Positions 1 to 5,409 of a DNA stretch of 14,438 bases are shown here, one piece after another. Each line of letters opens with the position of its first letter. Position 1 is the stretch's first letter. Origin of the DNA: an uncultured Candidatus Saccharibacteria bacterium (GTDB lineage: Bacteria > Patescibacteriota > Saccharimonadia > Saccharimonadales > Saccharimonadaceae); contig CARBES010000028.1 in assembly GCA_948944455.1 (NCBI GenBank), forward strand, positions 1 to 14,438, written 5' to 3'. The position numbers were made by a program, and so were the translations under genes. The notes under the pieces were generated by a model that worked only from the letters and a program-made list of their open reading frames with translations, searched no databases and was not told the origin of the DNA.

Positions 1-179
1 TGCGCGCATTTCACTACAAATATAACGAGCATAACAAGATACTACAAAGTAAACCAGAGCACGATTGGTCGTCTCACTCATCATCCGCGTTTATTTACGC
101 GCTGATGGCAGGAGCAGAGGCTGTAGCAAAACGATCGGTGCGCTACCATACTTACACCCCGAAAATGTTCCGAAAATAG
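1..179 (+). CDS. Large terminase subunit, C-terminal end (partial)
   Basis: An open frame enters from the left edge (first full codon at base 3) and stops at TAG 177-179, about 58 residues. It contains the stretch KPEHDWSSHSSSAFIYAL, which resembles the HDW-S-SH-xx-DAFRY signature near the end of the RNase H-like nuclease domain of large terminases, the enzyme that cuts and pumps phage DNA into the procapsid. The position directly before the portal gene supports this. In most relatives an Asp precedes AFRY and is thought to be the third metal-binding acid; here that position reads Ser (TCC, 84-86). Only the C-terminal tail is visible, so the ATPase domain cannot be assessed. The family call rests on this motif and on synteny. 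Confidence 0.8.
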   Translation, partial: RAFHYKYNEHNKILQSKPEHDWSSHSSSAFIYALMAGAEAVAKRSVRYHTYTPKMFRK

Positions 180-208
180 TTCACAAATCATACCGGTTGT
201 GGTATAAT
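180..208 (+). promoter_or_regulatory. Promoter of the portal-scaffold operon
   Basis: TTCACA (180-185), a 17-base spacer, then TATAAT (203-208) preceded by TGG, an extended -10. It starts at the stop of the terminase gene, so the portal operon can be transcribed separately from the packaging genes. The expected start site is about 214-216, giving a short leader that contains the conserved word at 220-228. Confidence 0.8.
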
Positions 209-219
209 TAAGGTAAATT

Positions 220-240
220 GGCGACGTGCTTGGTGAAACT
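220..240 (+). promoter_or_regulatory. Conserved leader element, copy 1 (portal)
   Basis: GGCGACGTG at 220-228, preceded by TT, followed by a GGTG Shine-Dalgarno-like stretch (232-235) and the TTG codon at 241. The same nine-base word precedes three other operon-leading genes (4781, 7941, 12796), always ending 10-13 bases before the start. The GTG inside it (226) is an in-frame alternative start for the portal, but the fixed spacing favours 241. Confidence 0.7.
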
Positions 241-2034
241 TTGACTAAGCAGGTAAAGAATAATTCGGCATCTGGGAAGAGCGACAAATTAAGTCGTTAT
301 CTTGGGATGTTTAATGATTCTTGGAAGTATGCTGAGCAAAATTACCATACACGTTGGCAGAATAACTGGGAATTGTACCATAATAAGCGAGTTCATCGTA
401 GCCATGATGGAGTAGTACATACTTTCGTGCCATTGGTGCGCTCTAGTGTTGATACAATAGTCGCATCATTGTTCAACTCCAACCCAGCTATTAATTATAT
501 TCCGAATCACCCTGATCAGGAAGCAGATACTAAAGTCTTGAACGAACTCTATGCCGATTTTGCACGCAAAGATCGCTGGGTTCAGAAGAATAAAGTAGGC
601 GGTCGGCAGGGTGTTATCACTGGTAATTTCTGTACCTACTACGAGTGGGTGCCGGATAAGTCGGGCGGATACGTTCATAAGATTAATGTACCGATTCGCG
701 ATATGATTATTGATCCGTCTTCGCACGGTTTTGAGGATTGGCGATATGTTGGGCGTCGTATCTTGGCATCGCTGGACTCACTTAAGAAAGAACAGATCTA
801 TGATGCTCAGAAGGACGAGTATGTACCAAGATATCAAAACTTAGAGCAGATTGTTGGTGGTAATAGTGAAACCAGCGATTACGAGTCAGACAAAAGCAGA
901 AAAGACCAGTCGCTTGGTAGTGTTGCACCGAGTAATAAGGATGAAGTAGAGCTGATCGAGATTTGGACGAATAAAGAAGTTGTCGTTATCGCTAATCGAA
1001 AGACTATCATCGAAGAGCGCGAAAACCCGTATTATACGCTAGAGAAGTCAGCTTACGAGCAACGTAAGCTTGATCATGAGTTAAAACTTGCTCTTGGAGA
1101 AGATCTTGGCGAGTTTGACGAGAAGTTTGACGAGAAGTTTGACGAAGAACGTGCTGGATTATTGCCATTCGCTCATGGTCGGATGTATGAAGATATTAGC
1201 TTGCCGTATGGTGATAGCGACGTTGATATTATCTCTGAACAGCAGGAGCTACTCAATGATTTGACGGAAATGGCACTTGAGGCTGGTCTTTATGCACTGT
1301 ATCCGGAACGAACGATTGATCCAGCATATACGTCGCTGATTGACGACCTAGAACCTGGACCCGGTAAGGTATTCCCCGTTCCTGACGGAGCTATGAGATG
1401 GAACAACCCAGCCCCACTTCCGTCTGGTATTTTCAACGAGCGCGCAAATATCAAGGACGAGATCCGCGAAGCGGTTTCTGTATCGCAAATCTCTAAGGGT
1501 GTTTCCGCCACGGATGATATTACTGCTACCGAGATTAAGGCGACTCTTGGTCGGGGCGATGTTAGGATTCAAGAGAAAGCTCAGACTCTTGCTAATGATT
1601 TCTTCGTTCAGGAAGCCCGGATTGTTTTGCGCTTGGTTCAGCTATATGTATCTGAAAAGATGTACGTGCGTACTATTCAGGATGCGAAAGTAAGCTTTGA
1701 AGAAATAGATCCGACTCGATTCTTGGGCGAATATACTCCGATGGTGACATTGGATGTCCAGAAACGTTACGAGGAGAATGAGGAAAAAGAAGCCAACTTA
1801 CAGGCTTACCAGATTCTCATTCAAGACCCTACGAATAATCTGTCTGCTGTCAAAAAGCATCTTTTACCAAAGATTATTCCGAGCCTTACCAAAGAACAAA
1901 TTGCCGAGATCGTTACTCCGGCTCCAACTGCAGACATACCTGTTTTAGGGGCTGATGAGATAAGCATGAACCAGTCGCTGCCAGCTGAAATTGCTACTAT
2001 GCCGCAGACGCAAGAAGGAGGATTGACACTATGA
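241..2034 (+). CDS. Portal protein
   Basis: About 597 residues. It forms the dodecameric ring at the capsid vertex through which DNA is packaged and ejected, and nucleates procapsid assembly. The evidence is a large acidic-polar protein between terminase and scaffold, with an N-terminal region in portal style: YAEQNYHTRWQNNWELYHNK, then FVPLVRSSVDTIVASLFNSNP, then a GNFCTYYEW strand and DMIIDPSS. The C-terminal third is helical and charged, as expected for the stem and crown. TTG 241 is preferred over GTG 226 because it matches the leader-to-start spacing of three other operons; both are in frame. A 12-base tandem repeat (1113-1148) encodes repeated FDEK. The stop overlaps the next start (ATGA, 2031-2034), implying translational coupling. 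Confidence 0.88.
   Translation: MTKQVKNNSASGKSDKLSRYLGMFNDSWKYAEQNYHTRWQNNWELYHNKRVHRSHDGVVHTFVPLVRSSVDTIVASLFNSNPAINYIPNHPDQEADTKVLNELYADFARKDRWVQKNKVGGRQGVITGNFCTYYEWVPDKSGGYVHKINVPIRDMIIDPSSHGFEDWRYVGRRILASLDSLKKEQIYDAQKDEYVPRYQNLEQIVGGNSETSDYESDKSRKDQSLGSVAPSNKDEVELIEIWTNKEVVVIANRKTIIEERENPYYTLEKSAYEQRKLDHELKLALGEDLGEFDEKFDEKFDEERAGLLPFAHGRMYEDISLPYGDSDVDIISEQQELLNDLTEMALEAGLYALYPERTIDPAYTSLIDDLEPGPGKVFPVPDGAMRWNNPAPLPSGIFNERANIKDEIREAVSVSQISKGVSATDDITATEIKATLGRGDVRIQEKAQTLANDFFVQEARIVLRLVQLYVSEKMYVRTIQDAKVSFEEIDPTRFLGEYTPMVTLDVQKRYEENEEKEANLQAYQILIQDPTNNLSAVKKHLLPKIIPSLTKEQIAEIVTPAPTADIPVLGADEISMNQSLPAEIATMPQTQEGGLTL
1113..1148 (+). repeat. 12-base tandem repeat in the portal gene
   Basis: GTTTGACGAGAA occurs twice exactly (1113-1124, 1125-1136), followed by a near-copy (1137-1148). 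It keeps the frame and encodes FDEK-FDEK-FDEE, an acidic surface-loop-like insertion. It probably arose by replication slippage. Confidence 0.85.
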
Positions 2035-2321
2035 CAAACGGAAAGATGAAAACCAGCATTGAAGAGATTAAGGCGCTTGCTGCGTTTTGGCAGTCGCCGA
2101 CCGGCAAGCTCGCTATTCAACATATTGAACGGCTGAAGGATGGCAATTTAGAAAAAGCCATGGGTTTTTCAGATAACCTTGCTCAGCCGAATGAAGCATC
2201 GTGTGCGTTTTTGTATCGTGCTAGAGGCATTAAAGCTGTTTTGGATGATATTCAGATGATTATAAACAGAGGCAACGAATTAAATAAAGAAGGAGATTCA
2301 AGTGATTTGGGGACGAAATAA
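2031..2321 (+). CDS. Small helical protein between portal and scaffold, function unknown
   Basis: 96 residues, mostly helical by composition, with no signal peptide or membrane segment. The motif SPTGKLAIQHIERLKDGNLEKAM followed by a second amphipathic helix (FLYRARGIKAVLDDIQMII) resembles small proteins often found between portal and scaffold genes in short-tailed phages, whose role is not settled. The start overlaps the portal stop by ATGA, with a good AGGAGG site upstream, so it should be co-translated with the portal. Its last codons and TAA stop (2319-2321) lie in a perfect 6-bp hairpin (2311-2316 with 2323-2328), with the stop in the loop, at the edge of the structured intergenic element. 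Confidence 0.8.
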   Translation: MTNGKMKTSIEEIKALAAFWQSPTGKLAIQHIERLKDGNLEKAMGFSDNLAQPNEASCAFLYRARGIKAVLDDIQMIINRGNELNKEGDSSDLGTK

Positions 2322-2407
2322 GTCGTCCTGGCACCTGTCAATTAATTTTTTGCAAAATTAATGCTGCAAGGGCAGCCACGTCGCCAAACAAGTGATAGGT
2401 GACCAGG
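2311..2407 (+). ncRNA. Structured intergenic RNA element (three-way junction) with an anti-leader strand
   Basis: Pairing can be traced directly. P1: 2327-2340 with 2393-2407 (14 pairs, one G-U, one bulged A at 2402). P2: 2341-2349 with 2354-2362 (9 perfect pairs, loop TTGC). P3: 2363-2367 with 2372-2376 (5 perfect pairs, loop AAGG). P1, P2 and P3 abut without spare bases, leaving one joining strand, 2377-2392, as the only long unpaired part. That strand begins CACGTCGCCAA, the exact complement of the leader word TTGGCGACGTG found before the portal and adaptor genes (10 of 11 for two other operons). An additional hairpin, 2311-2316 with 2323-2328, competes with the base of P1 for 2327-2328. 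The P1 G-U pair becomes C-A on the other strand, which favours a rightward RNA. No promoter of its own is visible, so it is probably part of the portal-scaffold transcript, possibly processed. I do not recognise the class. Confidence 0.6.
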
Positions 2408-2444
2408 AAAACCATTAACAATTTAACCAAAAGGAGAGTGTTCT

Positions 2445-3263
2445 ATGGATGAACAAACTATAAGCGATGAGCTTGATTTCTCAGCCTCGGGTTCTACTAC
2501 CGAACAAGCCGAGAACACAGGCACGTCGTCAGTCCAGGAAACCATCGAACAGCCGGATAGTCAGGACAGTAATAACAATGTCGACGTCACACCGACTGAC
2601 GATCAAGTAGATGATCAAGGTGGTGTACAAGCGAATGACGATGCTATTAAAGAGTTCTTGGCGAACAAAGGGATTAATCTCGATGAGCCAGGTGATGCAA
2701 AAGATATTGCCTATAAGCTCGGAAAGATGGCTCTTAATTCGGAAAAGCAGTTTAACTCTAAGTCGCAAGAGATTGCGCAACTACGACGACAGATTGAAGG
2801 TGCCAGCCAACCAGCTAATACTGAGAATGGTCAGGCAACTGATATTGCGTCGCCTGGGCAAGCAGCTATTAATCTTATGGATCAACAGCGTGTCGCTCAA
2901 GTGCAAACTGACATTGCGAACTTCATTAAGGAGAAAGAACTGACTCCTGAAGAAGATGCCAAGATGACAGAGTGGATGAAACAACGCACTGTTACTAATC
3001 CGCAAACTGGTGAGCAGACTTCATTACCGCTATTATGGCTTATAAACGGTGTTATGTCGCTTGAAGATATCTACAACGCGTCTGGGTGTCCTGCGTTGCG
3101 CGCTGAAACTGTTAAAGCGAAGATGCGCGGCGAGGTTCAAAAGTCAATGGCTGCAAGGCAAGCCGCGAAACGTCCAGCTGGTTCAGCTACAGATTCGTCG
3201 CAATTTAGTGGTAAGTCAGATCAAGATGAAGCATTTCTACAAGGTTTGCTTGGCAATAACTAG
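2445..3263 (+). CDS. Capsid scaffolding protein
   Basis: 272 residues, in the canonical slot between portal and major capsid genes. The first 80 residues are very acidic and low in complexity (Ser/Thr/Gln/Asp rich). A coiled-coil-like segment around residues 97-118 (SEKQFNSKSQEIAQLRRQIEG) follows, then a second helical charged region and a basic stretch (QKSMAARQAAKRP) before a short C-terminal tail ending DEAFLQGLLGNN. Low complexity, coiled coil and a basic or amphipathic C-terminus that docks onto capsid subunits are typical of scaffolds, which direct procapsid assembly and then leave. The AAGGAGAG ribosome site 8 bases ahead of ATG 2445 fixes the start. The gene lies behind the structured RNA element, which could tune its expression relative to the portal. 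Confidence 0.85.
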   Translation: MDEQTISDELDFSASGSTTEQAENTGTSSVQETIEQPDSQDSNNNVDVTPTDDQVDDQGGVQANDDAIKEFLANKGINLDEPGDAKDIAYKLGKMALNSEKQFNSKSQEIAQLRRQIEGASQPANTENGQATDIASPGQAAINLMDQQRVAQVQTDIANFIKEKELTPEEDAKMTEWMKQRTVTNPQTGEQTSLPLLWLINGVMSLEDIYNASGCPALRAETVKAKMRGEVQKSMAARQAAKRPAGSATDSSQFSGKSDQDEAFLQGLLGNN

Positions 3264-3288
3264 TTAAGATTTATGAAAGGATGATAAT

Positions 3289-4218
3289 ATGGCAGGTGAA
3301 AACAATTTTGCCGTAAAGTATGCGAAAGTCCTTGATCAGAAGTTCAAGGCTGCGTCGCAGACGCTCCGCCACATGCGTAATCGTGGCGAATATAAAGAAG
3401 ATGGTGGAGTAGCATCGGTATTCTTCCGTACGGTTGATACTTCCGACTTCTTGCAAGGTCACACCAAAGCAACTTTTGCTACTCCAGAAGAGGTTAACTC
3501 GGATGTTGTGCGCAAAGACGTAGAGCTATTCTACGAGATTAATAAGATGCTCACTGCTGTCCAGATGGATGATACGGCAGGCGCGCTTAAAGAAGCTGGC
3601 AGTATTATGCAGCTCGCAATTGATGAAAGCTATGCTCCGTTGCTCGATAAGATCGCGCTCGGTGCCGCCATTAATGCAGCTAAGGGCTGGGCTGGTAGCC
3701 ATGTCGTTGCCTACGATCCAGCTAATCCGCTCAAGAGTTTAGGTCAAGCGCAAGCTACGCTTAAAAATCAGCGCTCTTTCGCCAAGACGCAGACTCTGTT
3801 TATTGCCGCGAGTGCAGAACCAGACTTTGACGAGAAGCTCTTTACGTCGTTTACTCCAGCCAAGAACGATGACGTGATGTCTACTGGCGATCTCAAGAAA
3901 CTTAAGGGTATCAACGTCGAGATTGTTCCTGACGACTTCTTCAATACGATGACCACTACGGGTACTAAGCCCTATGCACAGGCTAAGTTTACTGCTGCGT
4001 CTAGCATTAAGGCGGTCTTGTGGGATGATCGTGTTATGGGTTCCGTCAATAAGATGAAGGACATCTCTGTTCTTACGGGCGATCTTGCTCGTGCTGCTGG
4101 TGCAGATGGCGCAGTACTTCGCGGTTTGTTCCGACCTGGCGCATGGGTATTCGATGCAAATGGCACTAAGAAAGGTGTCGTTGTACTCGAAGCTGGCGCA
4201 TCCGCAGCTAAGGCTTAA
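3289..4218 (+). CDS. Major capsid protein (HK97-fold type)
   Basis: 309 residues, directly downstream of the scaffold and followed by a strong terminator, as expected for the most abundant virion protein. The N-terminal region (FAVKYAKVLDQKFKAASQT) looks like the N-arm. An E-loop-like segment with FLQGHTKATFATPEEV follows, then a helix-rich middle (residues 75-130, spine-helix region) and a C-terminal beta region ending GLFRPGAWVFDANGTKKGVVV, similar in style to the ends of HK97-like capsid proteins. An AAAGGATG site precedes ATG 3289. No protease gene or obvious cleavage propeptide is visible, so maturation without N-terminal processing is likely but unproven. The identification rests on position, length and the C-terminal pattern. 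Confidence 0.87.
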   Translation: MAGENNFAVKYAKVLDQKFKAASQTLRHMRNRGEYKEDGGVASVFFRTVDTSDFLQGHTKATFATPEEVNSDVVRKDVELFYEINKMLTAVQMDDTAGALKEAGSIMQLAIDESYAPLLDKIALGAAINAAKGWAGSHVVAYDPANPLKSLGQAQATLKNQRSFAKTQTLFIAASAEPDFDEKLFTSFTPAKNDDVMSTGDLKKLKGINVEIVPDDFFNTMTTTGTKPYAQAKFTAASSIKAVLWDDRVMGSVNKMKDISVLTGDLARAAGADGAVLRGLFRPGAWVFDANGTKKGVVVLEAGASAAKA

Positions 4219-4231
4219 TCGAGTCGTTGAT

Positions 4232-4259
4232 AAAAGCCCCCGGTAATAGGGGGCTTTTT
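4232..4259 (+). terminator. Intrinsic terminator after the major capsid gene
   Basis: AAAGCCCCC (4233-4241) pairs perfectly with GGGGGCTTT (4249-4257) around a 7-base loop, followed by a T run to 4259. It ends the portal-scaffold-capsid transcript 14 bases after the capsid stop and abuts the next promoter. Confidence 0.95.
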
Positions 4260-4260
4260 G

Positions 4261-4275
4261 TGGTATAATTAAGTA
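4261..4275 (+). promoter_or_regulatory. Extended -10 promoter giving a leaderless mRNA
   Basis: TGG-TATAAT (4261-4269) lies 6 bases ahead of ATG 4276. Transcription normally starts 6-8 bases after the -10, at or next to the A of the start codon, so the message should lack a 5' untranslated region. There is no Shine-Dalgarno sequence. The -35 position falls inside the preceding terminator hairpin and shows no consensus. Confidence 0.8.
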
Positions 4276-4737
4276 ATGAAAAAACAGAGGCAGGTTTTTG
4301 AAGTAATCGTTCCGACCAATATTAAGCCACTACCAGATAGGTATGAGATGGCTGTAGCAAGGATACTAGCACAGAAGTTTCAAAGTAGCATAAAGTTCGT
4401 TGAATGTGGATCGACGAAGACCCCAGATGTTCAGGTTCTATCGACGGAGAAATACTGGGAGATTAAGAATATCAAAGGTGATGGCAAATTGACGATTGAG
4501 GACAATTTACGGAAAGCAGCTAAGCAATCCGACAATATCGTTATCAGCCTGCTACGCTCGTCTATGACTCCAGAAAAAGCAACGTCCCATATTAGGTGGT
4601 ATCTTAAGCATGCGCATGCAAACATTAAGCACGTTATTCTAGTCACGAAACGAGGAAAAACTATTGATTTTAGATGTAAGTGTGCTAAGATAAAGTTATC
4701 AGGATGCTCATGCGTACCCGTATCGGTTCAATACTGA
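4276..4737 (+). CDS. Lone PD-(D/E)xK-like nuclease, similar to CdiA C-terminal toxin domains
   Basis: 153 residues. The core PLPDRYEMAVARILAQ (residues 18-33), then TPDVQ with Asp51, then YWEIK with Glu62 and Lys64, then NLRKAAKQSDNIVISLLRS, matches the layout of the PD-(D/E)xK-fold toxin domains seen at the ends of contact-dependent inhibition proteins and in mobile elements; Glu24 could be the helix-borne acid. Family members cut tRNA or DNA; which applies here cannot be told. The tail has two Cys-x-Cys pairs (134/136 and 144/146), possibly metal-binding. It is a single-gene unit: leaderless promoter, gene, and a terminator overlapping its last codons, inserted between head and tail genes. 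No immunity-type gene is adjacent. It is most likely a moron acting on the host or on competing elements; a virion-associated role is an alternative. Confidence 0.72.
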   Translation: MKKQRQVFEVIVPTNIKPLPDRYEMAVARILAQKFQSSIKFVECGSTKTPDVQVLSTEKYWEIKNIKGDGKLTIEDNLRKAAKQSDNIVISLLRSSMTPEKATSHIRWYLKHAHANIKHVILVTKRGKTIDFRCKCAKIKLSGCSCVPVSVQY

Positions 4738-4749
4738 GCATCCTTTTTT
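4702..4749 (+). terminator. Intrinsic terminator overlapping the nuclease gene end
   Basis: GGATGCTCA (4702-4710) pairs perfectly with TGAGCATCC (4735-4743), followed by six T (4744-4749). The 3' arm starts with the gene's own TGA stop (4735-4737), so the terminator stem is partly coding. The 24-base loop is long but the 9-bp stem and T run are clear. Confidence 0.88.
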
Positions 4750-4757
4750 GATATTTA

Positions 4758-4766
4758 TGGTATAAT
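4758..4766 (+). promoter_or_regulatory. Extended -10 promoter of the tail operon
   Basis: TGG-TATAAT within ATTTATGGTATAATTAG, immediately after the terminator of the nuclease gene. No convincing -35 at the usual spacing. The expected start is around 4773, giving a leader of about 27 bases with the conserved word at 4781. Confidence 0.78.
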
Positions 4767-4780
4767 TAGAGTAATTACTT

Positions 4781-4799
4781 GGCGACGTGCAGGTGCGTA
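4781..4799 (+). promoter_or_regulatory. Conserved leader element, copy 2 (adaptor)
   Basis: GGCGACGTG (4781-4789), preceded by TT, followed by AGGTG (4791-4795) four bases before ATG 4800. AGGTG matches the 3' half of the Shine-Dalgarno consensus. This copy has full 11-base complementarity to the joining strand at 2377-2387. Confidence 0.7.
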
Positions 4800-5408
4800 A
4801 TGAAAGGTTACAACTGCAGATTTCTCGTTGATGAAGTAAAACGACGTATTAACGACCAAGAGTATTCCGACGACGACATCCGGGGCTTTCTTAATTCTGC
4901 TCAGCTTGAAGTATTAGGTGAGGAACGCTATCCATTTTTAGAGAAGATTCACCGTTTTGATTCTATCGGTGAAGGCGAAGTGATTTTACCGCTAGACTAT
5001 CAGTCTACATTTCAAGTATTACTCGATGGCAGAGTACTGGAATATATTCCATATGAGAGATATCTCAAACAGTCTACTGCTGGACAGTATACGATTTATG
5101 GCGATAAGAGATTGTTCTTCCGCTCATTTTCTGAGAACCCGGCGCGACTTGAACATTTTTACTTAGCTAAACCGTATATTATGGAAATGGACGACGAGCC
5201 AATAATCCCGTATGAATTTATGGAAGTATTAATTCTTGGCGCTCTCTATCGCGTCGAACAGAGTCGTGATAATTTCGACTTTGCGGAAATGCATCATAGG
5301 CATCAAGACGAACTGATTTTAAGTATGAAAAAGCGCTATTGTATGCGCCATCAAGATGTCAGGAATCGTGCTAGGGTTCGTGCAAATGGTATGGGGAGGA
5401 TTTATTAG
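4800..5408 (+). CDS. Tail adaptor / head-tail connector protein (T7 gp11-like role)
   Basis: 202 residues from ATG 4800. The N-terminus FLVDEVKRRINDQEYSDDDIRGFLNSAQLEVL is the helical pattern typical of phage head-tail adaptors, followed by beta segments (EGEVILPLDYQSTFQVLLDGRVLEYIPYERYL, YTIYGDKRLFFR, RLEHFYLAKPYI) and a C-terminal helical region. In short-tailed phages this protein forms the ring beneath the portal. An upstream in-frame TTG (4779) would add seven residues (MATCRCV) encoded by the conserved leader and is rejected as a start, because ATG 4800 has an AGGTG site and the spacing seen at the other three leaders. It is followed, in the same operon, by the neck/nozzle gene. Confidence 0.75.
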   Translation: MKGYNCRFLVDEVKRRINDQEYSDDDIRGFLNSAQLEVLGEERYPFLEKIHRFDSIGEGEVILPLDYQSTFQVLLDGRVLEYIPYERYLKQSTAGQYTIYGDKRLFFRSFSENPARLEHFYLAKPYIMEMDDEPIIPYEFMEVLILGALYRVEQSRDNFDFAEMHHRHQDELILSMKKRYCMRHQDVRNRARVRANGMGRIY

Positions 5409-5409
5409 A

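Noticed and set aside
1821..2123. Leftward 100-codon frame across the portal-96-aa junction
   Set aside because: Overlaps two well-supported rightward genes and has no start signal.
2341..2362. AT-rich hairpin ATTAATTTT/AAAATTAAT as an intrinsic terminator
   Set aside because: The stem has no G-C pairs and is followed by GCTGC, not a T run; it fits better as P2 of the junction element.
2377..2440. Leftward promoter associated with the inverted copy of the leader word
   Set aside because: On the minus strand the only -10-like box is TATCAC, too close to the word, and no leftward gene follows.
5356..5409. Upstream ATG for the neck/nozzle protein
   Set aside because: It is inside the adaptor gene without its own ribosome site; the in-frame ATG 5410 follows GGGGAGG.
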